From positions 83,187,106 through 83,251,105 of the forward strand of contig NW_023601104.1 of assembly GCF_014898055.3 (NCBI RefSeq): a stretch of 64,000 nt of DNA, read 5' to 3'. Positions within the stretch are counted from its first letter, which is position 1. Each line of letters begins with the position of its first letter. The DNA is from Talpa occidentalis (Eukaryota; Chordata; Mammalia; Eulipotyphla; Talpidae). Below are positions 12,042-22,689 of the stretch, in pieces. The position numbers were made by a program, and so were the translations under genes. The notes under the pieces are model-generated. The model worked only from the letters and a program-made list of their open reading frames with translations, was not told where the DNA came from and searched no databases.

Positions 12042-12309
12042 TCTTTTTTTTTAAAGATTTATTTATTTATACAAGAGCTGGGGTACAGTCAGAGGCACAG
12101 GAGGGTGAGGGAATTCACCAGAGACAGAGCAGGGAGCAGAACAAGCAGGTGGACCAAAGACACTGCTGAGGGAAGCAGCAGGCAAGGCAGGAGAGGTCTG
12201 TGGCACCATGTGGGTTTCTCCCTGGCCAGCCAGGAATCAAACCTGTGCTGCAGAGGCTGCAGAGAGCTTCACAGCGCCATACTCAACCCACTGCACCACT
12301 GGGGAGGCC
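12042..12309 (-). mobile_element. tRNA-derived SINE copy 2, full length
   Basis: Antisense full-length copy: tail (T-run, then AAAGATTTATTTATTTATACA) at the left and tRNA head ending GGGGAGGCCC at the right. The duplication CCTACCTCTTA/CCTACCTCTCA at about 12031-12041 and 12309-12319 marks the target site. Openings of 80-123 codons across it are SINE shadows. Confidence 0.9.
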
Positions 12310-12576
12310 CTACCTCTCACTTTATCCAACCTTTTCCATGCCTCTGAAAAAAGAATTTGCATGGTTCTTTGCTTCAAGATACATTTGAATAACAGGGAGC
12401 ACCAGCAGGGGAGTGGAGGGAGTAAGGAGAGGAGGGTCATCCTGGGCTGGCTGTATGACTGGAAGATCAAGCACACACCTAGCTCCCATCTGGAGAGCAT
12501 TTCTATAGCGTTTTCTTCAGGTTCCAGGAAGGGTTTCTTCTCCAGATCCTCAAGCCTAAGAACTATATTATTCTTT

Positions 12577-12866
12577 TAAAAAAAAAAAACAACTCTTTTT
12601 TTTAAAAAAAAGATTCATTTACTTATGCATACAAATATGAGGTCTAGGCCAGAGGTACAGGAGGTGAGAGAATTCACCAGAGACAGAGTGGGGAGTAAAA
12701 CAGGCAAATCTAGTGAAAAACACTGCTCAGGGGAGCAGTAGGTGAGAGAGGTCTGCTGTGCCATGTGGGTCAGCTCCCTGGCCAGGGATCGAACTCATGC
12801 TTCAATGGCTGGTGATAGCTTGATAGTGCTGAGACTTTAACTCCTGCACCACAGGGAGCACCAGGA
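12577..12866 (-). mobile_element. tRNA-derived SINE copy 3, full length
   Basis: Antisense copy of the subtype containing 'ggctggtgatagcttgatag' in the tRNA-like part (also seen in copies at 28.1, 39.0, 47.3 and 57.4 kb). A-rich tail to the left; the head has lost the usual GGAGGCC and reads 'cagggagcacc'. Target-site similarity TATTATTCTTTT against AAATTATTCTTTC. It lies about 270 bases from copy 2 in the same orientation. Confidence 0.85.
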
Positions 12867-13059
12867 CCAAATTATTCTTTCAGGTTTCCTTACACTTTGC
12901 CTGTATATTTGAGAATGTATTAAATTCTTCTCCTGATACTTAATTTGAATAGGCCTAGTTATCCCAGTCAAACACATTCCTGATACCACCAGTATATTAT
13001 TTCTTATTTGCGATATAGGAACATCAAATAACATTATGAAGTACAAGTTTACCATCAGT

Positions 13060-13230
13060 GTCCCCTCACTTGTCCATTTAACTCCTCCACATTTACATAT
13101 ATGTTGAGTTTTTTATTTACATTTTTTAGGGAAAACACAGTGTTTAATTTTCTCTGTAGCCCCACTTCAGAATTCAGTATATCACATTATAAATTCTTAG
13201 GACATACTTGAATAAATGATTGACTTTCTT
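13060..13230 (+). mobile_element. L2 3' end, sense
   Basis: The phrases 'tagggaaaacacagtg', 'tctctgtagccccacttcag' and 'ggacatacttgaataaatga' follow the order of the L2 terminus. Old and indel-rich; start uncertain. Confidence 0.45.
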
Positions 13231-13523
13231 TCCCTGTCTTCAGTCATGTTCTTCCCCATTGAAAGGAAATGTTTTCTCAACAGACCACTGAACTTGATGG
13301 CTCATGGATATAAGACAATTTATCCCAATCTTTGTAATTACTGCCTGTGTGGGTTTACACTGGTGAATATAGTGAAATAAAGGCAAAATTGTATACATTA
13401 TCACTTATTTCGATGTTATGACTTTTCCATTATAGTAGCCTAAAGTAAAATAATAACCAGATTCTTTGTGAAATTATATTGCATGAACCAGGAAAACGGA
13501 GGAATTAAGAGGTATATGAAAGG

Positions 13524-13796
13524 GGGCCTCCCTGGTGGAGCAAGGGGTTAAGCACCACACTATGAAGCAGTCCACAGCCTCTGCAGCACAAATTTGATCC
13601 CCTGCCGGCCAGGGAGCTACCCACATGATGCAGCAGACCTCTCCTGACCCACCTGCTGCTTCCCTCAGCAGTGTATTTCAGTCAATCTGCCTGTTCTGTT
13701 CCCCATTCTGTCTCTGGTGGGTCCTCTCACCCCCCGCACCTCTGGCCTGTACCCCAGCTCTTATATGCTTAAATAAATAAATCTTCAACAAAAAAA
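13524..13796 (+). mobile_element. tRNA-derived SINE copy 4, with 17-bp target duplication
   Basis: Head GGCCTCCCTGGTGGAGCA, box B-like 'aatttgatccc', tail AAATAAATAAATCTTC then A-run. The 17-base duplication AAGAGGTATATGAAAGG at 13507-13523 and 13797-13813 is perfect, which suggests a fairly recent insertion. It belongs to the subtype ending 'cctgtaccccagctcttata'. Confidence 0.95.
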
Positions 13797-14049
13797 AAGA
13801 GGTATATGAAAGGAAAACAACAACAATAAACAAGGGAACCAGTCATTGATACCTTAGGCATTAAGAAAGAATATCTAAATTGAGTGATAGTGTTTTATCT
13901 CCTAGATGATAACAGGTCCCAAAGGCTCAACAAAACACTGGTGGAATGTCAGTGGAATTCCTGAGGATTATCTCCTTTCCCATCTATTCTCTTATATTTG
14001 TAACACTTTCAGGTTCATGTTTCTCCTTCAAAGATGGAAATGAGTATTT

Positions 14050-14312
14050 TTTTTAAGATTTATTTATTTACACATACAAGAACTGGGGTACAGGCCAAAG
14101 GTGTGGGGGGTGAGAGGATTCACCAGAGACAGAGTGGGGAGCAGAACAGGTAGATGTGCTGAAATACACTGCTGAGGGGAGCAGCAGGTGAGTCAGGAGA
14201 GGTCTGCTGCATCATGTGGGTAGCTCCCTGGATGGGGATCAAACTGGTGCTGCAGTGGCTGCAGACAGCTTCATGGGCTGCATCTTAACCACTTGCACCA
14301 CCAGGGAGGCCT
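14050..14312 (-). mobile_element. tRNA-derived SINE copy 5
   Basis: Antisense full-length copy. The target duplication GGAAATGAGTAT occurs at about 14036-14047 and 14313-14324. Together with copy 4 it forms a tail-to-tail inverted pair separated by about 250 bases, which could fold as double-stranded RNA if transcribed through. Confidence 0.92.
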
Positions 14313-15617
14313 GGAAATGAGTATATTTGATTATTAATCTCAAAGGGGTGCTGCCAAAATGGAATAATTGTAGAATACTATAGAAATAATGTGACAGATT
14401 ATACCAAATATAGCAGAAACAAAAGGGTTTGCTGACAGATTCGAGGTTGATGGATATCTAGAACTAGTCCATCATTCAAATATGATGAGGCATCTTTATA
14501 AGTTTTTGGTCAATATTTGATAGTTTCTTATAATAGTACTTCCAGTAAATATTACTAAGCCAAAACAAAATGAAATCCAGGGATATAAGGAAAGTACCAC
14601 AGTCCTGATTATAGAAGATATTACCAAAATAATCCTTTCTCCTAAATTTTAAGTGATTGTAAACTCAGGAAGAAGAAAAGCATGGCTCTTGTTCAACCAA
14701 CCATTTTAATTCAGAATGTCAGTGAAGCCCTGCAGAGAGGAATGTTCTGGTAATAATTCTAATGGAGTTCTCTTTAGAATGCAAGAAGTCCAAATCAATG
14801 TTTGCGAAAGGACACAGAAGTTAAACTTGAGCTGCTATTTTGAGCCACACATCTACCTACCTCTGTCAATCTATCCTCCATCCATTTTTCATCTATTATC
14901 TATCTGTCTGTCTGCCTAGCTTTCTAATTTCTGCATGGGTGGGTAGGCTAAAGTGTCAGTGAATTCTGGTGAATTAAAAAATGGAGTTACAGATAAGCAT
15001 GAAAACATCTGGAAGGCGGCTCCCCTCCCCTATGCTGTGAGTGAATATAGGATGCTATTTACATCAGGAAAAGTATGAATTAGTCCCTTTTATTTCCTGA
15101 CTAGTAAAAAATTAATTAGCAGCTTCTTATGCATATATAAAAAATTAAACCATCAATGAAATATCAAATATATAAAATATACAGTAATAATGAAGTTAGC
15201 TCCCAAAGATAATATTACTCCTCTTCTGGAACAGGGCAACAAACAATATGAGCTAAGAAATGTATTAAATGTTTCTGTCATCAATTTTTGTGATTTCTTG
15301 TGCAAGTTCTGCTATTTTATTTGGTATCTTTTAGAGGAAATTGTAAAGAACACACTCATATATACATATATACATATATTAAATGTGTTAAAATCTAATA
15401 CAATCATAATCACATCAAATCATTTATATTCTATTAGGTACTTTAAGTAGCACCAATTTCTTATATCTAGCTGTAAAAAAATATTTTCCTAAATGCTATA
15501 CCTTCTGTATTACCTAATGTTAGAACTTTGTCTGAAAAGGGTAGAGAAGCAGTTGTTTACAGTTGTATCAATATCAACAGAAGTTCAACTACATATTCTG
15601 ATGCAGCACACTTACAA
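14313..15617. other. Unassigned non-coding DNA with a TCTA-rich tract
   Basis: About 1.3 kb without a nameable element. A degenerate (TCTA/TCTG)n tract lies near 14845-14920. Openings of 67 and 86 codons show no protein similarity I can recognise. Confidence 0.55.
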
Positions 15618-15627
15618 CAATGAGGTG

Positions 15628-15906
15628 GTGGGACATCCCTGATGGCGCAAGGGTTAAGACGCAACCTAAGAAGATGTCTGCAGTCACTGCAGCATGAGTT
15701 TGATTCCTGGCCAGCCAGGGAGCTACCCACACAGCATAGCAGACCTCTCCTGCCTCGCACACTGCTCCCCTTAGCAGTGTACTTTGGTCAGTCTGCCTGT
15801 TCTGTTCCCCTCTTTGTCTCTGGTGAATCCTCTCAACCCCCGTACCTCTGGCCTGTTCCCCAGCTCTTGTATGCATAAATAAATAAATCTTTAAAAAAAA
15901 AAAAAG
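15628..15906 (+). mobile_element. tRNA-derived SINE copy 6
   Basis: Full-length copy of the 'cctgttccccagctcttgta' subtype with box A TGGCGCAAGGG and tail AAATAAATAAATCTTT. Target duplication ACAATGAGGTG at about 15617-15627 and 15907-15917. Confidence 0.92.
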
Positions 15907-17944
15907 ACAATGAGGTGAATGCAGAGATTCCTTAGTATCACTGTTGCTTTTATAAAACATATGATTTGGGGGAATGTTCATTTTATGTACCATCTCAAAA
16001 ATATGATTTTTTTTTCATTCGAAAATAAAAGCTTCCCTTTTATTCTCACTTCCTGGACTATTACAGACCTGATCAAGAGCTCTGATCTATACATAAAAAG
16101 TTAAGTTACAAATAAAATACTAAAATGTCTCCACCTAGCTGAGCTAATTTAAGCCTGTCAACACACACACAGCTTCTTTATTCAGTCATCTGATGGAGGA
16201 ACCAACTTCAGCATCCCCCTAGTCCTATTTCAAACAAAATTGAACAGATAATTTAGCCTACCCACCCACATTACCTTCAGAAAATGGCTAAAGTTCTAGA
16301 AAAGGGACCTGTTGGCAATCTCTCCAACAGCATTTCTTGTTCTAACCACTAATTTCACTCCCAGAATATTCTAGTTTTCTGCTCGTATTCCAGGCCAGCA
16401 ACAGTTCCATTGGAGAAAGAACTCCAAATAAGTAATCTTTTTGTGTATTCTGCTGTGAACCTTCTCCTCCCATCAGAGCCCAGGGGGAACACTGACCAAA
16501 GAGACACTTTACTTGGCAGGTGGTTCCATTAGAGAGAGCGAGAGCAAATCAAAAGCCACAGTCTGCTGATGGCAGTCCCAGCCAGCTGCTGGCATATGGA
16601 AATTGGTGGAAATTTTCTAAGGCAGGCTGAGTAAATTCATTTTCATGAAAATCAGTTTCAAATAAGAAATTGGTCCACATGACCTTTGAAGTCCTTTTCA
16701 AGTTTGAGATTCTGGGATTTTTGAGCACATTTGAAGTTTTACTCTGGAAATTAGGTCTAAGAGTTAACCCTGAGTTATCTATGATGCTATAACTGAGAAG
16801 AAAAGAGTCAAGTCAGTTTTGATGTGAACTGTATCACGCTCGGTTAGGAGGATGTTTCTGGTTTCTAATCCAGCCCTTATCCACAAAACGTTATTTCACT
16901 AACCACCTTCTACAATAGAGTTGGTCATTTGATACATATATAATAAAATATATATAAATTTAAGACTCTGGGAAGGATATTATTCTAAATAGATAAGCTT
17001 CCTCAGGAGATCATTTGGTTTCTTTATCCTAAATGAGATTCTAGATGTCTAAAGTCATTGCTGCCATTTTGAATTATGTGGGCAATTTACTTACTAAGTT
17101 GAGGCAGAAAAAGAGAAAGAAGCAAAATAAGAGCATCTCTAGACAGCCCTCCCAACACTCAAGTGACTCACTCTGAACTTCTTGGGATGGGAAATTAGTA
17201 AATCTTTATCCATTTATACCACAATGCTTTTGTTTTTCTGCCATTTTTAACCAAAAAGCTCTGAAACTAATACAGCCATCAAGATGTAATATGTGGATAA
17301 GACTACATGGCAAAATCTTGCACTTAGCAAACAGCAAGAACAGGACAAATCTGTGACAGGGTGAAGTTGAGAACAGACTTTTTAAGCAATAATGTGAGAT
17401 AACAGTTTGATGATAAAGACACAAGAGTAACCAGGAAAATAAATGTTTGATATCTTTGAACCTGATTGGTGCTCTGATTTTGAAAGGTTTTGGCACTGAT
17501 TTGCTTCCTGTTTTCTATGGTCAAAATGCTTCTTTGAGATTGAAAGGCAAAGTATGGGGTAACTGGCATCCCACAATCTAGAAGAATCTTGGGAACAGGG
17601 TTTCAAGATCTTAGAATACATTTTAATGTCATGAATTCATTACATCAAACATAAAGAACATTCCTTTCTTCTAAGCTGGAAATAGCATGACAATTGAAAA
17701 GTTATGCAATTTCATTTTGAGGATTGAAGGCTAAATCTAGCACCCAGGGATACGAATTTATAGAATCTGTCATTAAAAGTTCAATCTCTTTTCAGAGTAA
17801 TAACCATTAGAAAGAAAGAATTGTTTAATTTTCCATAAAATTAAGGTAATTAACTCAAAAAATCTAAATTCTGTTACTTTTTGTCTTATTTGATTGAAAA
17901 AAGTTTGTAATGGAATAAAGCATAATGAGAACAGTTTAAAATTG
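15907..17944. other. Unassigned DNA, part possibly conserved
   Basis: About 2 kb with no repeat I can name. The part 16380-16700 is of balanced composition, with CAGCTG near 16581, CATATG near 16594, several AAATTGG/CCAAAT-like runs and few simple-sequence slips. It reads like conserved noncoding DNA, but this is an impression only. The antisense openings at 17206-17621 are not recognised genes. Confidence 0.45.
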
Positions 17945-18070
17945 ATGAACACCTAGGTCAAAGTCATGACTATCTTACAGAATAATCTTGGGTACATCAC
18001 TCTGATCTTTAGTTTGACCACAACTAAAAGGAAACAATGTCACCTCAACATATGATGTGAGAGAATCAAG
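17945..18070 (+). mobile_element. MIR SINE, sense
   Basis: The order 'gtcatgactatcttacag', 'atcttgggtacatcactctg', 'tttagtttgaccacaac' and 'aaaaggaaacaatgtc' follows the MIR core (gtgtgaccttgggcaagtta...cctcagtttcctcatctgtaaaatgg). Highly diverged, as expected for this ancient family. Confidence 0.5.
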
Positions 18071-18074
18071 CCCA

Positions 18075-18250
18075 CTAATTTATTCAATAAATATTCATTC
18101 AACTATATTTATTGGTAACTATGTACAAGGACTAGATTATCATGTTTAAGGAGCACAGATATAAGATGGATATAACTTCAGCCCCAGAGAAAATCTCTTA
18201 GAACAAATATGAAGCAAATATTACTGAGATGAGTAATATTCCGGGGGAGA
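18075..18250 (-). mobile_element. L2 3' end, antisense
   Basis: 'tttattcaataaatattcat' followed by 'tattggtaactatgtacaagg', 'gagcacagatataagatgg' and 'cttcagccccagag' is the reversed L2 terminus order. Old and fragmentary. Confidence 0.5.
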
Positions 18251-18254
18251 GTGG

Positions 18255-18297
18255 GAGCAACCTGATCCAGAAGAGAAAAGAGCAACCTGATCCAGAA
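18255..18297. repeat. Short direct duplication, 25-bp period
   Basis: GAGCAACCTGATCCAGAA occurs at 18255-18272 and again at 18280-18297, separated by GAGAAAA. This is a two-copy tandem duplication, probably replication slippage. Confidence 0.9.
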
Positions 18298-18299
18298 AC

Positions 18300-19039
18300 T
18301 AAAGGATAAAAAATAATTTAATCAGAATAAATATTGTTTTGCGCTACCCTCTAGTTCAACAACTATCCTAAAAATTTATGGTGTTTATATGTACATCAGT
18401 CTGGGCATCAACTGCTGTGTGTCCACTACCCAGATGTCAGATGGGTATCACAAGTCAAATGTTCTTTATCTCAGATCCCTCTTCCATATCCAATGATAAA
18501 GCTTATGTCTCCAAGATATTTGTGTTTTTTCCTATGGGTTTTATTCTGTCACTTATGTGACCAAGTTCCTGTTTCCAAAATTGACTATTTTTTATACCAT
18601 GATAAACCAGAGACAAGACTCAGATAAGTCTTTCATCTCCTCAAGTTCAACATCAACACCATCAGCAATGAATCACTCACATGATTACTGATGTGACTGA
18701 GATCATTGAGAATTCCAGAATAACAAGAGGGATCAGTTGAACACCACAGAGAAACTATTAAAAGTTATTTGCTACTTATCTTTGTTATTTAATGTCTTTA
18801 AATTTTACCAGTCCAGTAACCTACAACCTAAAATCTATGAACCCACATGAATCAAGCCTTGGGTCACTAAAACTTTTCTCCCCCCCCCCACCTTTTTTTC
18901 TCTCAAATTCTTTCTATTCTGTGTGCTCCTCTCAGGACCATGAAACAATTTATTTGCATTCACTCATGCAGAACCACTTAACTTTCACCACCTTCGTCGA
19001 GGACCTCACTTTCTACTCTACACTTCTCAAAATATTTTC
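18300..19039. other. Unassigned non-coding DNA
   Basis: About 740 bases with no nameable element. A C-run sits near 18881-18890. A 104-codon opening at 18792-19106 has no recognisable protein features and runs into a MIR fossil. Confidence 0.5.
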
Positions 19040-19205
19040 ATATTTTCATCATTCCTTACACAATACTCAGAAGTATACATTATTTCAGGACAGTTTCAAG
19101 GGATAAAACCTTGACCTACAGATTTGAAGTCACAGGCCCAAGTTCATGAAGCCAGTCTATAAAAGGGCTGGGATCCAAACTTTAATCACCTGATGCAAAT
19201 CCCCC
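19040..19205 (-). mobile_element. MIR SINE, antisense
   Basis: 'gaagtcacaggcccaagttc', then 'agccagtctataaaagggct' and 'gggatccaaactttaatcac', parallels the reversed MIR phrase order (aaggtcacacagctag...gagccgggattcgaaccc). The left half is weaker. Confidence 0.55.
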
Positions 19206-19957
19206 TTTCATTCTCTGTATCCCTGATCGACACTGCCTTTCCTTTGTGTGTTTCATCCAGTCTTTATTTTTCAAAGGAAATTTGAATATACCCCAAAGTT
19301 TTGAGAAAACACTTCCTCTCCCAAGATGCAAAATGAGCTTTAATTAAGGCAGAACTGCACTGAAAAAATATTTTCCAATTATGTTGATATAATTGTTTCC
19401 ACAGCATGATGTCGCCTGGTATCAGCTTTAGCAGGCAGTGGAGACATGGTGATATTGGGCTATTACCACTGCAGGTCTGCTCTTAAATTAGACATGGCAT
19501 TTGGAAAGCCGGCTCTCCTTCAACATTCTTAAACAAATATAGATGAAAACTTTTGTCTCTATTTAGACTTCCCACAGAGCTTCATTAATTCATGGTTGTC
19601 TGGCCCTTTGCTTCCCCCTGGAAGGCCATAGCTGTAATGATGAGATATAAACCCAACTGAATATTCAACTTCACAACCTGGCAAGATGCCTGGAGCAATG
19701 CAGTGACAGTTCACTCTTCACGTGCCTGTGCAAATCGTGACACTTCCCAAGATCATCTAATCATTGACTCCAAGAGCCAGCAGAGAAGGCAGAGAGAGTT
19801 TTTCAGGGGGCACAACACAAGTTCACAGAGCTACACTTGAGTTCTGACAAATTTACTAAAGAGGGAAAAATGTGATTCTCATAAAATATTTTTATTAAAT
19901 TATGGGCTGAGATTTTAAGCTACCAGTTGTTTTAGCTTATCTTTTTTGAGTTTTTAT
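19206..19957. other. Unassigned DNA, candidate conserved noncoding element at 19330-19760
   Basis: Repeat-free by my reading. Part 19330-19760 has homeodomain-type TTAATTAA (near 19340) and CATTAATT (near 19584), an octamer-like ATGCAAAT-related 'gtgcaaatcg' near 19728, and little simple sequence. These features are typical of conserved enhancers, but conservation cannot be seen from one genome. Confidence 0.4.
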
Positions 19958-19980
19958 CTATCTAAAAAAGTTTTAGATAG

Positions 19981-20239
19981 GGCCTCCCTGGTGGTGTAAG
20001 GGGTAAAGACTCAACCCATGAAGCTATCCACAGCCACTGCAGCACAAGTTTGATCTCCAGCCATGGAGCCACCCACATGGCGCAGCAGACCTCTCCTGTC
20101 TCACCCACTGCTCCCCTCGGCAGTGTATTTCAGTCAATTTGCCTGTTCTGTTCCCCACTCTGTCTCTGGTGAATGCTTTCACCCCGACCTCTGGCCTGTA
20201 CCCTACTTCCTGTATGCATAAATAAATCTTAAAAAAAAG
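19981..20239 (+). mobile_element. tRNA-derived SINE copy 7
   Basis: Full-length copy of the 'cctgtaccctacttcctgta' subtype. Perfect 11-base duplication GTTTTAGATAG at 19970-19980 and 20240-20250. The left copy is one arm of a pre-existing inverted repeat, CTATCTAAAA/TTTTAGATAG (19958-19980), so the element entered at the edge of a palindrome. Confidence 0.93.
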
Positions 20240-20254
20240 GTTTTAGATAGCTCA

Positions 20255-20303
20255 CTCTACCTATCTACCTACATGTCTACCTACCTACCTATCTATCTAT
20301 CCA
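20255..20303. repeat. (TACC/TATC)n microsatellite
   Basis: Imperfect tetranucleotide tract of TACC, TATC and TGTC units between SINE copy 7 and the adjoining young L1. Confidence 0.9.
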
Positions 20304-20326
20304 AGGTTCAGAATAGTGCCTGTTCC

Positions 20327-20921
20327 TCTTGTGCACTGTTGGTGGGAGTGCAAACTGGTCCAACCACTATGGAGAGCTGTGTGGAGATTTCTGGACCTAC
20401 TAAACATAGAGCTTCCATATGATCCAGCAATTCCACTCCTAGGTATTTACCCAAAGGACACAGAAACATCAATTCCAAAGAGCACCTGCACTCCTATGTT
20501 TATAGCAGCACTGTTTACAATAGCTAAGCTTTGGAAACAACCCAAATGCCCAAAAATAGATGACTGGATCAAGAAGATGTGGTACATATATACCATGGAA
20601 TATTACTCAGCATTCAAAAAAGATAAACACATGCAATTTGCAGCAACATGGATGGCACTGGAAGGGATCATGCTCAGCGAAATAAGCCAGAAAGAAAAAG
20701 AAAAATACCGGATGGTCTCACTCATAGCAGGAATCTAGAAAACTTAAATAAGGGACCAGGAAAATGAATATAAGAAAGTGAAAATCAAAATCAACAAAAA
20801 ACTATGAACCAGAGACACTTTTGGGGGGTGGGGGGCGGGAGGGGAAGGATTGGGGTCAGAATGGGGCGTTTGCAATTGTATGGGGGAATATAAAAATAAA
20901 ATTTAATATTTAAAAAAAAAA
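20327..20921 (+). mobile_element. Young 5'-truncated LINE-1, ORF2 C-terminus plus 3' UTR, variant I
   Basis: The first 410 bases encode, without interruption, the last 130-odd residues of L1 ORF2p (motifs [45 protein letters not shown] and ATWMALEGIMLSEISQ), ending at the stop at 20736-20738. The enzyme's endonuclease and reverse transcriptase domains are missing, so the copy is dead on arrival. The 3' UTR has a G-rich tract at 20823-20844 and ends in an A-tail. Target duplication AATAGTGCCTGTTCC at 20312-20326 and 20922-20936 is perfect. The methionine opening at 20316 lies in flanking DNA. Confidence 0.95.
20823..20844 (+). other. G-quadruplex motif in L1 3' UTR
   Basis: Four G-runs (6, 6, 3 and 4 G) are separated by single bases, a very stable quadruplex pattern. 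A G-rich tract in the 3' UTR is an established L1 feature; here it is intact. Copies at 63.2 kb (minus strand) keep it, while others at 22.2 and 62.1 kb are weaker. Confidence 0.8.
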
Positions 20922-21017
20922 AATAGTGCCTGTTCCATAATAAGGGCTGCCTAAATTTACATTATTTTTATTTATCATATATATGATATCATTGCGGTTA
21001 ACTGAAGTTTTTAAGTG

Positions 21018-21045
21018 TATATATATATATATATTTATATATCAT
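21018..21045. repeat. (TA)n-rich tract
   Basis: Short TA dinucleotide run with a single TTTA interruption. Confidence 0.85.
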
Positions 21046-21749
21046 GTATATCTTTATTCATCTCGCTCTTTAGCTGTGTGTATAATATACTCCTTTGATC
21101 ACTCTTTGACATAAATATTGTTTTTAGTTCTGAGACTCACAGAGGTTAAAAATCTTGCATGACAGCAAATTGCTAGAAAGACACATATTTGTGACAAGAA
21201 AGATATGGACCTATTAACATTCTCCCACTGACTTCCAAGGAAGTGGCTGATCATAAGAAAGAGACTGGTTGCCTTTTGCATTAAGGAAAATGATTTTCAG
21301 TGTCAGAGTGGGTAAGTACTGACAGATTGAAATTATTTGGAAAATAAATAATATGGAATAAAAAAATAGACTAAAGGAAAATCTCTGGTTCTAAGAACCG
21401 GAAAATATGAGAGGGAAAACAGGCTATTCAGAAAGTGTTTATAGATGACTTGGTGGCTGTAGGGCCAAGCGAATATTTGGAAATGAACTAAAATGACAAA
21501 TGGGGATTTGTATTGATTTTTGCTATGTAACATTTAATATGTCTTCTTGTTCTTTACAAAGAAGTCCTCAGTAAAATGAACCTTTCTCACTAAAAGTTTG
21601 GTGCAGGTTATTTTTTATGGCTACATGAGGCACTGGACTCAGCTAAAACATTGGAAGGTTAGCACAGGACAAAACCAATGTCTCCCATGTGAGTGTGTTA
21701 TCTATATCCCATGCCATAAAGTCAACTCTGTGGAACTAAAAACATTGTG
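21046..21749. other. Unassigned non-coding DNA
   Basis: About 700 bases with no repeat or exon that I recognise. Confidence 0.5.
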
Positions 21750-22350
21750 GTTAACTCTGGAGAGCTGTATGGAGATTCTTCAATCTGATAACGATGGATC
21801 TTCCATATGATCCAGCAATTCCAGTCCTAGGTATTTACCCAAAGAACACAGAAACATTAATTCAAAAGGGCAACTGCAACCCTATGTTTATAGTGGCACT
21901 ATTTATAATAGGTAAGCTATGGAAACAACCAAATGCCCAAAAAAGGATGACTGGATCAAGAAAATGCTGTATATATACACAATGGAATATTACTCAGCTA
22001 TCAAAAAAGATAAACTCTTGGAATTTGCAGCAACATGGATGGAGCTGGAATGGATCATGCTCAGTGAAATAAGCCAGAAAGAAAAAGAAAAATACCAGAT
22101 GGTCTCACTCATAGCAGGAATTTAGAAAACCTAAATAAGGGACCAGGAAAAAGACTAATTTTTATAAAGTAAAAATCAAAATCAACAAGCAATTATAAAC
22201 CAGACACACACGGAGGTGTGGGGAAGGGAACAGGATCAGAACAAGGGGGGTGGGAATTGCATGGGGACTATAACCAAGATGAAAATGCATACATTGTGCA
22301 AAAATGAAAAAAGATGCAAAAAATATATAAAATAAAATAAAAAATAAAAA
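21750..22350 (+). mobile_element. 5'-truncated LINE-1, frameshifted ORF2 end plus 3' UTR, variant II
   Basis: Aligns with the L1 at 20327 from 'ggagagctgt' onward. The ORF2 C-terminus is split into two frames (21794-22072 and 21919-22125) by a one-base loss in the ACAACCCAAATG stretch near 21930, so it is an older copy than the one at 20.3 kb. The 3' UTR is the longer variant containing 'aaccaagatgaaaatgcat', ending in an A-rich tail at about 22320-22350. I could not find a convincing target duplication. Confidence 0.9.
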
Positions 22351-22390
22351 AATAGAAAAGATACATATTCTCGAATTAAAAAACAACAAC

Positions 22391-22670
22391 GGGCCTCCCT
22401 GGTGGCGCAGCGGTTGAATGCTGGGTTGGGAAGCTGCCCGCAGCCTCTGTGGCGCCAGTTTGATCCCCGGCTGCTCCCCGGCCACTGGAGGAGTGTCCCA
22501 CATGGCGCGCAGACCTCTCCTGCCGCCCGCTGCTCCCCTCAGCAGTGTACTTCGGTCCTTCTGCCTGCTCTGCTCCCCGCTCTGGTGAATTCTCTCACCC
22601 TCCCGTGCTTCTGACTATACCCAGTGCTTGTATAAATAAATAAATCTTTAAAAAAACAAACAAACAAACA
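22391..22670 (+). mobile_element. tRNA-derived SINE copy 8, CpG-rich
   Basis: Best-preserved head in the window: GGGCCTCCCTGGTGGCGCAG with box A TGGCGCAGCGG. The body keeps many CpGs (GCGCGC, CCCCGG, GCCGCC), suggesting youth. The tail is AAATAAATAAATCTTT followed by AAAC repeats, and AACAACAAC flanks both sides. It contains a small internal 'ctgctccccggccactgg' insertion relative to other copies. Confidence 0.95.
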
Positions 22671-22689
22671 AAAAACAACAACAACAAAA

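Noticed and set aside
22400..22420. CTCF-like CCCTGGTGGCGCAG in SINE heads
   Set aside because: The SINE version lacks the full five-C core next to TGGTGGC and comes from the tRNA-like head. A weak site is possible, but it is not called for any copy.
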